DNA of 10,621 nt. Source: CAYOHP01 sp964403795 [NCBI: uncultured bacterium]. Its GTDB lineage: Bacteria; Muiribacteriota; UBA6191; CAZXTJ01. Below are positions 1 through 6,937 of the stretch, piece by piece; the stretch's first letter is position 1, and the number at the start of each line of letters is the position of its first letter. The notes beneath the pieces are model-generated. The model saw only the letters and a list, made by a program, of their open reading frames with translations, was not told where the DNA came from and searched no databases. The stretch lies in assembly GCA_964403795.1 (NCBI GenBank), contig CAYOHP010000066.1, forward strand, positions 1 to 10,621. Direction: 5' to 3'. The translations under genes were made by a program, and so were the position numbers.

Positions 1-72
1 CCCCGCCCTACCGGCCTTCCCCCTCATGCCTTCGGTCCGCTACTCCGAATCCCAGCCCGCCTTCCCATGCGA

Positions 73-102
73 TTGACCCTGGCGCGGAGCGGGTGATAGC
101 CT
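73..102 (+). promoter_or_regulatory. Predicted ffh promoter (-35 TTGACC, extended -10 TGATAGCCT)
   Basis: TTGACC at 73-78 matches five of six bases of the sigma-70 -35 consensus. After an 18-nt spacer comes TAGCCT (97-102), which keeps the three strongest -10 positions (T, A and final T). It is preceded by TG at 94-95, giving an extended -10 (TGnTAnnnT). Transcription would start near 109, leaving a leader of about 65 nt before ffh. A nearly identical 12-mer (11 of 12 bases) occurs before rplS, which supports a real element. No transcript data are available, so this remains a prediction. Confidence 0.5.
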
Positions 103-122
103 CCCCGGTCCCCCGAGCCGAG

Positions 123-151
123 CCGGGAGGGCGCGCCTTCGCGCCAGCCGG
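123..151 (+). promoter_or_regulatory. GC-rich stem-loop in the ffh leader
   Basis: GGCGCG (130-135) pairs perfectly with CGCGCC (140-145) around a CCTT loop. An outer CCGG (123-126) can pair with CCGG (148-151) across a small asymmetric internal loop. It lies inside the predicted ffh 5' leader, about 20 nt before the start codon. No U-tract follows, so it is not a classical terminator. It could stabilise the mRNA or modulate translation. In sequence this GC-rich, hairpins of this size also occur by chance. Confidence 0.35.
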
Positions 152-172
152 GATCTCGTCGGGGCCCAGAGC

Positions 173-1549
173 ATGTTCCAGAGCCTGACCGACAGACTGA
201 CCTCCACCTTTAGGGCGCTCCATGGTCGCGGTGCCATCACCGAGGCCGACATCGAGGCCGCCTGCAAGGACGTGCGCACCGCGCTCCTCGAGGCCGACGT
301 CCACTTCAAGGTCGCCAAGAAGTTCGTCGCCCGGGTCAAGGAACGGACCGTGGGTGCCGAGCTGGCGGGGGCCCTGGAGCCTGCCCAGATCTTCCTGAAG
401 GCGGTCCACGACGAGCTGGTCGAGGTGATGGGCGGGACCGCGGTGCCGCTGGCCCGCTCCGGCTCGCCCCCTACCGTCTTCATGATGGTGGGCCTCCAGG
501 GCTCCGGGAAGACGACCACGGCAGGAAAGCTGGCCCGGATCCTCAAGAAGGACGGCGGGCGGGTCATGCTGGTGGCCTGCGACCTGCAGCGCCCCGCCGC
601 CATCGACCAGCTGGAGACCCTCTCGAAGCAGATCGACGTGGGTTTCCACGGAGACCGGGTCGAGAAGGATCCGGTGGTGGTGGCCCAGGCAGGCCTGAAG
701 GCCGCCCGCCAGGCCGACGTCGACACCGTGATCTTCGACACCGCCGGTCGCCTCCACGTCGACGAGGAGCTGATGGCCCAGCTCGAGCGGGTCAAGGGCG
801 TGGTCGGCCCCCACGAGGTCCTCATGGTGGTCGACGCCATGACCGGCCAGGATGCCCTGCGGGTGGCGGAGACCTTTGACAAGCGTCTGGCGCTGACCGG
901 CGTGATCCTCACCAAGCTCGACGGCGACACCCGGGGCGGGGCGGCCCTCTCGATCCTGGAGGTCACCGGCAAGCCCATCAAGTTCGCCGGCATGGGCGAG
1001 AAGCTCGACCAGCTCCAGGTCTTCCACCCCGAGCGCATGGCCACTCGCATCCTCAACATGGGCGACGTCATGTCGCTGGTCGAGAAGGTGCAGGACGCCT
1101 ACTCGGAGGACGAGATGGAGGGCATGCAGGAACGCATGTTCTCCAAGGACTTCAACTTCGAGGACATGCTTAGCCAGTTCCGCATGGTCAAGCGCATGGG
1201 CCCGCTCGGCGACGTGCTGAAGATGATGCCCGGGGTCGGCCAGCTGCTCGGCCAGGTCTCCGACGAGCAGATCGAGGAGGGCAACCAGCAGATGCGCTAC
1301 AAGGAAGCCCTCATCTGCTCCATGACGCCCGAGGAGCGGCGTCGCCCCGACATCCTGTCGGCGACCCGGCGCAAGCGCATCGCCTCGGGGGCCGGCCGGG
1401 GCGTCAACGAAGTGAACATGCTCTTGAAAGAGCTGAAGCAGATGCGCCAGATGATGCAGCAGTTCAAAGGACTCGCCAAGGCCATGGAAAAGGGCAGGAT
1501 GCCCCGCATGCCCGGCGGAAAGGGGTTCCGTCTCCCGCCCTCGCGGTGA
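173..1549 (+). CDS. ffh: Signal recognition particle protein Ffh (SRP54 GTPase)
   Basis: Ffh binds SRP RNA and signal sequences of nascent membrane and secreted proteins, and docks the ribosome at FtsY in a GTP-dependent cycle. The 458-aa length is normal for the family. An N-terminal helical bundle (about 1-85) begins MFQSLTDRL, the usual family start, which fixes the ATG at 173. The G domain shows P-loop GLQGSGKTTT (107-116), DLQRPAA (137-143), DTAG (189-192), TKLD (247-250) and GMGE (273-276). The methionine-rich M domain (about 300-440) carries the SRP-RNA-binding segment TRRKRIASGAG (398-408) followed by VNEVNMLLK. The usual GSG there reads GAG, a conservative change. The Shine-Dalgarno sequence is weak (CCCAGAGC just before ATG), so initiation may depend on the leader. 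It is the first gene of the block, 34 nt before rpsP, a common bacterial arrangement. Confidence 0.99.
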   Translation: MFQSLTDRLTSTFRALHGRGAITEADIEAACKDVRTALLEADVHFKVAKKFVARVKERTVGAELAGALEPAQIFLKAVHDELVEVMGGTAVPLARSGSPPTVFMMVGLQGSGKTTTAGKLARILKKDGGRVMLVACDLQRPAAIDQLETLSKQIDVGFHGDRVEKDPVVVAQAGLKAARQADVDTVIFDTAGRLHVDEELMAQLERVKGVVGPHEVLMVVDAMTGQDALRVAETFDKRLALTGVILTKLDGDTRGGAALSILEVTGKPIKFAGMGEKLDQLQVFHPERMATRILNMGDVMSLVEKVQDAYSEDEMEGMQERMFSKDFNFEDMLSQFRMVKRMGPLGDVLKMMPGVGQLLGQVSDEQIEEGNQQMRYKEALICSMTPEERRRPDILSATRRKRIASGAGRGVNEVNMLLKELKQMRQMMQQFKGLAKAMEKGRMPRMPGGKGFRLPPSR

Positions 1550-1583
1550 CGGTCCCCGGAAAACGAAAGAGGGAAGAGCCGAG

Positions 1584-1826
1584 ATGATGACGATCCGTCT
1601 CCAGCGGGTGGGCACCCACCGGGTCCCGCGCTACCGCGTGGTGGTCAAGGACCGGAAGGCCAAGCGCGACGGCCGCTTCGTGGAGATCCTGGGGCACTAC
1701 AACCCCAGCGTGGATCCCCCCGCCATCGTGATCGACGCCGACCGCTTCAAGGCCCGGGTGGCCGAGGGCGCGGTCGTGAGCGACACCGTGAAGAGCCTCG
1801 CCAAGAAGGCCGGCATCGGCGCCTGA
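1584..1826 (+). CDS. rpsP: 30S ribosomal protein S16
   Basis: S16 is a small-subunit protein that binds 16S rRNA early in 30S assembly. The 80-aa product matches the family length and pattern: TIRLQRVG at the N-terminus, then PRYRVVVKD, then RDGRFVEILGHYNP (about 28-41), with the usual C-terminal LAKKAGI. Two adjacent ATG codons (1584 and 1587) are possible starts. The first is chosen because it is preceded by a purine-rich AGAGGGAAGAG stretch, but one residue of doubt remains. The stop TGA overlaps the rimM ATG by one base (TGATG), so the two genes are probably translated together. RimM assists S16-dependent 30S maturation, so the neighbours act in one process. Confidence 0.98.
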   Translation: MMTIRLQRVGTHRVPRYRVVVKDRKAKRDGRFVEILGHYNPSVDPPAIVIDADRFKARVAEGAVVSDTVKSLAKKAGIGA

Positions 1827-2347
1827 TGGCCGAGGACAGGATGGCGGTCGGCCGGGTGGTCGGCTGCCACGGCCTGCGCGGCGAGCTGGTGGTCGAGCCG
1901 TGGACCGACGACCTCGACCGCTTCGACGACTTCACCGAGGTGTTCGCGGGCGACGAGCCGGAGCCCCGGGCGATCGAGGGCTGGCGCCCCCACAAGGGGC
2001 GGGTCCTGCTCTCGCTCGCCGGGTGCGAGGACCGGAATGCTGCCGAGAGCTTCCGGGGCGTAGAGCTCACGGTCCCGGCGTCGTTCCTGCGCGAGCTCGA
2101 GGCCGGGCGCTTTTACATCCATGACCTGGTCGGGCTCGAGGTCGTCGAGCCCGGCGACCGTCGCATCGGCAAGGTGGCGGCCTACGACGAGGCGACCAGC
2201 GGCGGCTCGCTGGTGATCGACCTCGACTCGGGCAGGGAACTCTCGGTGCCCTTCGTGGAGCGCTGGATCGACGAGGTGGACCTCGAGGCCCGACGGGTCC
2301 GGTTGGCTTCCGGTTGGGGCGAGCTGGTCGATCCCGACGAACGCTGA
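1826..2347 (+). CDS. rimM: Ribosome maturation factor RimM
   Basis: RimM binds S19 in the 30S head and helps late 16S rRNA processing and subunit assembly. The 173-aa protein has the two expected domains. The N-terminal RimM barrel has AVGRVVGCHGLRGELVV (7-23) with the conserved G-HG-RGE residues. The C-terminal PRC barrel starts near 95 with FYIHDLVGLEV and includes SVPFVERWIDEVDL, the family PFV...VD signature. The start at 1826 gives a TGATG junction with rpsP. An alternative ATG at 1841 (residue 6) has a better-placed GAGG just upstream and would also leave the domain intact, so the exact N-terminus is uncertain. A 52-nt gap separates it from trmD. Confidence 0.96.
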   Translation: MAEDRMAVGRVVGCHGLRGELVVEPWTDDLDRFDDFTEVFAGDEPEPRAIEGWRPHKGRVLLSLAGCEDRNAAESFRGVELTVPASFLRELEAGRFYIHDLVGLEVVEPGDRRIGKVAAYDEATSGGSLVIDLDSGRELSVPFVERWIDEVDLEARRVRLASGWGELVDPDER

Positions 2348-2399
2348 TGCGGGGGCGTGGCCCCGGTCCCCGGCACCGACGGAGGGGGAAAGGGCCCGC

Positions 2400-3239
2400 A
2401 TGCGGATCGACGTCCTCACCATCTTCCCGCACCTGATCGCGGGCTTCGTGGCCGAGAGCATCCCGGGCCGGGCCATCGCCGCCGGCCTGCTCGCGGTCGA
2501 GGCCCATGACCTGCGCGACTGGTCGGGCAACAAGCACCGCACCGTCGACGACATGCCCTACGGCGGCGGGGGCGGGATGGTGCTCCGGGCCCAACCCTTC
2601 CTCGACGGCGTGGAAGCCATCCGGGGGAAGGCGGCCAGCCGCGGCCGGGTGCTCATGGCGAGTGCCCGGGGCCGGGTCCTCGACCAGGCCTGGCTCGGGC
2701 GGCTGGCCGAGGAGCCCCACCTGATCCTCCTGTGCGGCCACTACAAGGGGATCGACGCCCGGGTCGAGGCGGTGGTCGACGAGGAGTTCTCGCTCGGGGA
2801 CTACTGCGTCTCGGGGGGCGAGGTGGCGTCGCTGGTCCTGATCGACGGGGTGGCCCGCCTCCTCCCGGGCGCGGTCGGCACCCGGGACTCGATCACCGGG
2901 GACTCGCACTTCGAGGGGCTGCTCGGGCCCCCCGAGTACACCCGTCCCGAGAGGCTCGGCGAGGCCGCGGTGCCCGAGGTGCTGGTCTCGGGGCATCACG
3001 CCAAGATCTTGGCCTGGCGGAAGGCCGAGGTGCTCCGGTTGACCAAGGAGCGCCGGCCCGATCTCTATGCCAAGTGGGTGGCGGTGCATGGGGATCCGGA
3101 GGCCGTGGTTGCCCCGTCGCGGAGGAAGCGACGGAAGCCGAGCGGGGAGGCACCGGCAGGTGTGGTCGATGGGCCCGAGGCCGGGGCCGCGAGCGGCGGA
3201 GACATGCCTGGTCCAGGCGGGTCGGGAGGCGCGTCATGA
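2400..3239 (+). CDS. trmD: tRNA (guanine-37-N1)-methyltransferase TrmD
   Basis: TrmD uses S-adenosylmethionine to methylate G37 next to the anticodon and prevents +1 frameshifting. The 279-aa protein is a SPOUT trefoil-knot enzyme. It begins MRIDVLTIFP and has DDMPYGGGGGMV (50-61), LLCGHYKGIDARV (110-122) and DYCVSGGE (134-141), then ARLLPGAVG with R153 matching E. coli R154. GDSHFEGLLGPPEYTRP (167-183) holds the likely catalytic Asp168. GHHAKILAWR closes the tRNA-binding part. The GGGPG of many homologues reads GGGGG here. Residues about 235-279 form a basic, then Gly/Ala/Pro-rich tail absent from E. coli TrmD (255 aa), and its codons look less constrained. A strong Shine-Dalgarno sequence (GGAGGGGG from 2381) supports the start. 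The stop overlaps the next ATG (ATGA). Confidence 0.98.
   Translation: MRIDVLTIFPHLIAGFVAESIPGRAIAAGLLAVEAHDLRDWSGNKHRTVDDMPYGGGGGMVLRAQPFLDGVEAIRGKAASRGRVLMASARGRVLDQAWLGRLAEEPHLILLCGHYKGIDARVEAVVDEEFSLGDYCVSGGEVASLVLIDGVARLLPGAVGTRDSITGDSHFEGLLGPPEYTRPERLGEAAVPEVLVSGHHAKILAWRKAEVLRLTKERRPDLYAKWVAVHGDPEAVVAPSRRKRRKPSGEAPAGVVDGPEAGAASGGDMPGPGGSGGAS
3224..3229 (+). promoter_or_regulatory. Ribosome binding site fixing the start of the S9 peptidase
   Basis: GGGAGG lies 6 nt before the ATG at 3236, inside the 3' end of trmD. The frame stays open upstream as far as 2732, but this site, the signal peptide that follows directly and the ATGA overlap together identify 3236 as the true start. Confidence 0.7.
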
Positions 3240-5566
3240 CGCGGTCGGGAGTCGCTGCCCTCGTCCTCGCCCTGGCAGGCTCGCTGGTCCCCGCTCCGGC
3301 GGGTGCGGAGACGGCAGCGACGGCCGCCATCGGTCTCGTGGATCCCGGCTTCCTGGACGCCTACACGGCGACCCACCGCTTCTCGCTCGGGCGCCCGAGG
3401 TCGGTACGGGTGCTCCCGGGAGGGAAGACCGCGCTCTTCCTCCGGTCCGGGCCTCGCGATCCGGTGCGCTCCCTCTACGCACTCGACCTCGCCACCGGCA
3501 AGGAGCGGGTGCTGGCGACCGCCGAGAGCCTGCTCTCGGGCGGAGTCGAGACGCTGTCGGCCGAGGAGGCGGCCCGGCGGGAGCGCATGCGGCTCTTCGC
3601 CCGGGGGATCGCCGGGTACGCGGTGAGCCGGGACGGGACGAAGATTCTGGTGCCGCTCTCGGGACGGCTCTTCGTGCGGCCGGTGGAAGGCGGGAAGACC
3701 CTGGAGCTCGCCGGCGAAGGGACGGCCCTGGATCCGCGATTCTCGCCGGACGGGAAGTGGGTGGCCGCAGTCCGGGACGGCGACCTCTGGCTCCATGACG
3801 CGGCGGGGCGGGGCGCGGTGCGCGTTACCCGCCGCGAGACCGACGAGGTTCGCTACGGGGAGAGCGAGTTCGTGGCCCAGGAGGAGATGGGCCGCATGGA
3901 GGGCTACTGGTTCTCGCCCGACTCGCGGAAGCTCGCCTTCCAGCGGACCGACGTCGCCGGGGTGGATCGCTTCCGGGTCGCCGATCCCATGAAGCCCGAG
4001 CACGAGCCCGAGGCTTGGCCCTATCCCCGGGCCGGGCGGAAGAACGCCGAGGTGCGCCTGTTCGTGGCGGGGGTGCCGCCCGGACCGGCCGGCGGTCCCC
4101 CGGTTGCCGAGGTCTCGAGGTCACGGCGGGGTGCCGAAGGGATGTCCCTGGGCTCGCCTGCCGCAGCCTCGCCGGCGCGGCTGCCTCCCGACGCAGTAGA
4201 GGTGCGCTGGGATCGGGAGCGGTTTCCCTACCTGGCCCGGGTGGTCTGGGAAGAAGGCGGTCCGCTCTCGCTGCTGGTCCAGGACCGGCGGCTCGGGACG
4301 CAGCGACTGCTGGCGGCCGACCCGGTGAGCGGCGAGACCCGGATGCTCGTCGAGGAGAGCGATCCGAACTGGGTGGAACTTCCTCCCGGGGTCCCGGCCT
4401 GGCTCCCGGACGGGGACTTCCTGTGGGCTTCCGAGGTCGAAGCCGGCTGGCGCCTGGAACGCCGGGCCGGGGACGGGGCGCTCCGGAAGGTGCTGGCGAC
4501 GCCCGCAACCGGCTTCGTCGAACTCGCCGGAGTGCTCCCGGGGGGGCGTCTCGCCCTGGTGGTCCTGGCCCCCACGCCGACCCGGACGCAGCCGGCGGCG
4601 CTCGATCTCGCCACCGGGGAGCTCCGCCCGCTGGTCGAGGCACCCGGCTTCCACGGGGTGGAGATCGCTCCCGGGGAGCCGCTCGGGAGGCTGTCCCTGC
4701 TGCCGCGCCAGGGCCCCGGCGGGGTGGTCTTCACCGATGGATCGCGGGTCCTGACCTACCGGCCCCGCAGCCGGTCCGAGGAACCGGCCTGGGAGCCGCG
4801 ACCGGAGTGGATCCGGACCGGGCTGCGCCGCCTCCACGCCGTGGTGGTTCGCCCCCGGGACTTCGATCCGGCTCTCCGCTACCCGGTGGTGGTGGACGTC
4901 TACGGAGGTCCGACCCACGGCGTGGTGGCGGAGGCCGGGCGCTTCCACCTGATGCGGCAGTGGCTCGCCGACCAGGGCTTCGTGGTGGTGGCCGGGGACG
5001 GGCGGGGCACGCCCGGCCGGGGCCGGTCCTGGCACCGGGCCGTGGACCGGGACTTCGCCACGGTGCCGGTCGACGACCAGGCGGCGCTGGTCCGCTCGCT
5101 GGCCCGCCGCTACCCGGAGCTCGACCCCGAGCGGGTCGGCATCTCGGGCTGGTCCTTCGGCGGGTACCTGGCGGCCATGGCGGCGATGCGCCGGCCCGAG
5201 GCCTTCCACGCCGCGGTGGCCGGTGCCCCGGTGGCCGACTGGCGCGACTACGACAGCTACTACACCGAGAAGTACCTCGATCTCCCCGAGCTCGCGCCCG
5301 AGGCCTACCGGGTCTCGAGCCTGCTGGAGGCCGCCCCTTCGCTCACCCGCCCGCTGCTCCTGATCCATGGCACCAGCGACGACAACGTCTGGTTCCTCCA
5401 CTCGCTGAAGCTCGCCAAGGCCCTGTTCGAGGCCGGGCGCGGGTTCGAGTTCCTGCCGCTCTCGGGGTTCACCCATATGGTCCCCGACCCCCTGGTCGCC
5501 CGCCGGCTCCAGGAGCGGATCGTCGGCTTCCTGAAACGGTCCCTGGGCGAACCGCGCCGGCGCTGA
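3236..5566 (+). CDS. Secreted S9 family dipeptidyl-peptidase IV-like serine peptidase
   Basis: This is a predicted exported prolyl-oligopeptidase-family enzyme that cleaves N-terminal dipeptides, probably in the periplasm. Of 776 residues, 1-24 form a signal peptide (MTRS, an Ala/Leu core, then an AGA cleavage site before ETA). A beta-propeller of the DPP-IV N-terminal family follows, containing QEEM with Glu216-Glu217, the pair that in DPP-IV binds the substrate amino terminus, and SPDS/FSPDG blade motifs. The C-terminal alpha/beta hydrolase has VDVYGGPTH (Tyr556, oxyanion hole), GWSFGGY (nucleophile Ser640), HGTSDDNV (Asp715; Asn717) and SGFTHM (His747). All catalytic residues are present. 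A Pro/Ala/Ser-rich stretch at 281-318 looks like a lineage-specific loop. Its position between trmD and rplS is unusual. Exact specificity (Xaa-Pro or broader) cannot be read from the sequence. Confidence 0.95.
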   Translation: MTRSGVAALVLALAGSLVPAPAGAETAATAAIGLVDPGFLDAYTATHRFSLGRPRSVRVLPGGKTALFLRSGPRDPVRSLYALDLATGKERVLATAESLLSGGVETLSAEEAARRERMRLFARGIAGYAVSRDGTKILVPLSGRLFVRPVEGGKTLELAGEGTALDPRFSPDGKWVAAVRDGDLWLHDAAGRGAVRVTRRETDEVRYGESEFVAQEEMGRMEGYWFSPDSRKLAFQRTDVAGVDRFRVADPMKPEHEPEAWPYPRAGRKNAEVRLFVAGVPPGPAGGPPVAEVSRSRRGAEGMSLGSPAAASPARLPPDAVEVRWDRERFPYLARVVWEEGGPLSLLVQDRRLGTQRLLAADPVSGETRMLVEESDPNWVELPPGVPAWLPDGDFLWASEVEAGWRLERRAGDGALRKVLATPATGFVELAGVLPGGRLALVVLAPTPTRTQPAALDLATGELRPLVEAPGFHGVEIAPGEPLGRLSLLPRQGPGGVVFTDGSRVLTYRPRSRSEEPAWEPRPEWIRTGLRRLHAVVVRPRDFDPALRYPVVVDVYGGPTHGVVAEAGRFHLMRQWLADQGFVVVAGDGRGTPGRGRSWHRAVDRDFATVPVDDQAALVRSLARRYPELDPERVGISGWSFGGYLAAMAAMRRPEAFHAAVAGAPVADWRDYDSYYTEKYLDLPELAPEAYRVSSLLEAAPSLTRPLLLIHGTSDDNVWFLHSLKLAKALFEAGRGFEFLPLSGFTHMVPDPLVARRLQERIVGFLKRSLGEPRRR

Positions 5567-5611
5567 CGCGGGCCGTGGTGCCGGAGGCAGGCGAGGCAGT
5601 CATCACATGGG

Positions 5612-5641
5612 TAGCCGGAGGACCGGGGGCCGTGATAGTCT
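5612..5641 (+). promoter_or_regulatory. Predicted rplS promoter (extended -10 TGATAGTCT)
   Basis: TAGTCT at 5636-5641, preceded by TG at 5633-5634, repeats the extended -10 found before ffh. GTGATAGTCTCC (5632-5643) differs from GTGATAGCCTCC (93-104) at one base. The -35 at the same 18-nt spacing (TAGCCG, 5612-5617) matches the consensus at only three positions, as extended -10 promoters tolerate. The start of transcription would fall near 5648. It sits in the only long gap after ffh (5567-5692), where rplS needs its own expression because the peptidase gene separates it from trmD. Confidence 0.5.
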
Positions 5642-5649
5642 CCGAGCCC

Positions 5650-5674
5650 CTGCAGGGGACGTTCGTCCCTGCAG
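5650..5674 (+). promoter_or_regulatory. Stem-loop at the 5' end of the predicted rplS mRNA leader
   Basis: CTGCAGGGGAC (5650-5660) pairs with GTCCCTGCAG (5665-5674) around a GTTC loop. This gives ten base pairs with one bulged G. It lies within a few bases of the predicted transcription start and ends 18 nt before the ATG, upstream of the AGAGGTGAAGG ribosome binding region. No U-tract follows, so a terminator is unlikely. Autogenous control by L19 or 5'-end protection are possibilities. L19 leader motifs are known in other phyla, but I cannot tie this one to a named family. Confidence 0.55.
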
Positions 5675-5692
5675 CCCAGAGGTGAAGGCTCC

Positions 5693-6112
5693 ATGGACGT
5701 CATCCAGAGGCTCGACCGAGCCGAGATCGAGAAGCTCGAGAAGAAGAAGATCGACGACTTCCGGCCCGGCGACACCGTCAAGGTGTCCTGCAACGTGGTG
5801 GAAGGCGACAAGCGCCGCATCCAGGTGTTCGAAGGGGTCGTGATCTTCCGCAAGGGATCCGGTCTCTCCGAGTCGGTGTGCGTGCGCAAGGTCTCGGCCG
5901 GCGGCATCGGCGTCGAGCGCGTGTTCCCCCTGTACTCGCCCACCGTCGACAAGATCGTCCGGGTGCGCGAGGGCAAGGTGCGCCGGGCCCGGCTCTACTA
6001 CCTGCGCGATCGCGCCGGGAAGTCGGCCAGGGTTCGCGAGAAGTCGGCCGTCGCCAAGGTCCGCGAGGCCTCAGGGGAAGCCGCCGCCCCGGCCGAAGAT
6101 ACCCAGAGCTGA
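5693..6112 (+). CDS. rplS: 50S ribosomal protein L19
   Basis: L19 sits at the 30S-50S interface of the large subunit. The 139-aa product shows the whole family pattern: an N-terminal helix ([15 protein letters not shown]), FRPGDTVKV (23-31), [12 protein letters not shown] (46-57), [20 protein letters not shown] (61-80) and the C-terminal signature [13 protein letters not shown] then [19 protein letters not shown]. It is longer than the 115-residue E. coli protein because of an Ala/Glu-rich tail (about 118-139) of no assigned role. The ATG at 5693 follows an AGAGGTGAAGG Shine-Dalgarno region. The gene ends nine bases before lepB, so the two are likely co-transcribed from the promoter and leader described just upstream. 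Confidence 0.99.
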   Translation: MDVIQRLDRAEIEKLEKKKIDDFRPGDTVKVSCNVVEGDKRRIQVFEGVVIFRKGSGLSESVCVRKVSAGGIGVERVFPLYSPTVDKIVRVREGKVRRARLYYLRDRAGKSARVREKSAVAKVREASGEAAAPAEDTQS

Positions 6113-6121
6113 TCCGAGGCC

Positions 6122-6937
6122 GTGGACTGGCTCCGCGACCTGGGTCTCGTCGCCGGAAGCCGCCGCTATCCGCATGGCGTCCTCCTCTACGAGGGCATCG
6201 TGTCGGAAGGCAAGGTCCGGCTCGAGGGCATGGTCGGGGATCCCGACCTGCAGCAGGTCCAGGTCGAGCATTTCGCCGGCCGGGACCTGGTCAGGATCCA
6301 GGTCGTGCCGGTCCGTCGCGGCCGGTTCGAGTGTCCGCTCGAACTGTTCCGGGGCGTCAACGAGCTGGTCGTGGCGGCCTTCGACGCCTCGGGTCGCGCC
6401 GAGTCGCGCCGGGTGGTCCATCGCACCCGTACCCGGGAGTGGGCCGAGGTCCTGCTGGTGGCGCTGGGGGTCGCCCTGGTGCTCCGCACCTTCCTGGTGC
6501 AGGCCTACGTGCTGCCGTCGGACTCGATGCGCCCGGCCCTTGCCGTCGGAGACCGCATCCTGGCCGACAAGGTCGGCTACTACCGACACTCGCCGCGGCG
6601 CGGGGACGTGGTGGTGTTCCAGATGCCCGACCAGGGCGAGGTCTTCGTGAAGCGGGTGGTGGGGCTGCCCGGGGAGACCGTCGAAGCCGATCCGGTGCGG
6701 GTCCGGATCGACGGGGTGGAACTGGCGGAACCGTACCGGAGGGAAGCCCGGCTCCCCGAGGGAGCGGTGATCGAGACCCGCAGTTTCGTGGTGCCGCCCG
6801 GGCACTATTTCCTCATGGGCGATGACCGGCTCGCCAGCGAGGACAGCCGCCGCTTCGGCCCGGTCCACCGCGACCGGCTGCTGGGCAGGGCGTTCCTCCG
6901 GTTCTGGCCGCCTCATCGCATCGGCAAGATCCCGTGA
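6122..6937 (+). CDS. lepB: Signal peptidase I with an N-terminal beta-rich (Ig-like) extension
   Basis: LepB removes signal peptides from exported proteins at the outer face of the inner membrane. The 271-aa protein starts at GTG 6122. Residues 1-105 are an unusual beta-rich domain. A positively charged stretch and one membrane segment (about 107-127, AEVLLVALGVALVL) follow. The S26 catalytic region has LPSDSM with nucleophile Ser135, KRVVGLPGE with general base Lys177, and MGDDRLASEDSRRFG (232-246), where the usual MGDNR reads MGDDR. All five S26 boxes are recognisable. The Arg-rich flank before the membrane segment predicts that the N-terminal domain is cytoplasmic. The rplS-lepB-rbgA order is known in other bacteria. 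The stop overlaps the next gene as GTGA. Catalytic function is confident; the role of the extension is unknown. Confidence 0.96.
   Translation: MDWLRDLGLVAGSRRYPHGVLLYEGIVSEGKVRLEGMVGDPDLQQVQVEHFAGRDLVRIQVVPVRRGRFECPLELFRGVNELVVAAFDASGRAESRRVVHRTRTREWAEVLLVALGVALVLRTFLVQAYVLPSDSMRPALAVGDRILADKVGYYRHSPRRGDVVVFQMPDQGEVFVKRVVGLPGETVEADPVRVRIDGVELAEPYRREARLPEGAVIETRSFVVPPGHYFLMGDDRLASEDSRRFGPVHRDRLLGRAFLRFWPPHRIGKIP

Noticed and set aside
1-72. Possible start of a divergent gene on the minus strand (ATG reading left from 27)
   Set aside because: Only nine codons are visible before the window edge, with no recognisable protein; it cannot be supported.
8-1615. Long minus-strand open frame opposite ffh
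   Set aside because: The protein is a His/Leu/Gly/Arg-rich composition typical of antisense frames in GC-rich genes, and ffh on the plus strand is unambiguous.
1824-1841. No KH-domain RNA-binding gene between rpsP and rimM
   Set aside because: Many bacteria have it there, but others including E. coli do not, so its absence is not unusual.
2350-2365. Small CGGGG/CCCCG hairpin between rimM and trmD
   Set aside because: Only five base pairs with no U-tract; expected by chance in this GC content, so not called a terminator.
2550-2583. GGGGG instead of GGGPG in the TrmD cofactor-binding motif
   Set aside because: Other small residues are common at this position in TrmD, and the remaining catalytic residues are intact, so loss of function is not implied.
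4121-5476. Long minus-strand open frame inside the peptidase gene
   Set aside because: It mirrors the codon bias of the plus-strand gene, whose catalytic motifs are all in frame; no recognisable domain on the minus strand.
5554-5563. Perfect palindrome GCGCCGGCGC at the end of the peptidase gene
   Set aside because: No U-tract follows and it lies within coding sequence; too short to claim a terminator or protein site.
4015-5685. Plus-strand 556-residue open frame overlapping the peptidase in another frame
   Set aside because: Arg/Gly/Pro-rich translation with no motif; a frame shadow of the S9 gene.
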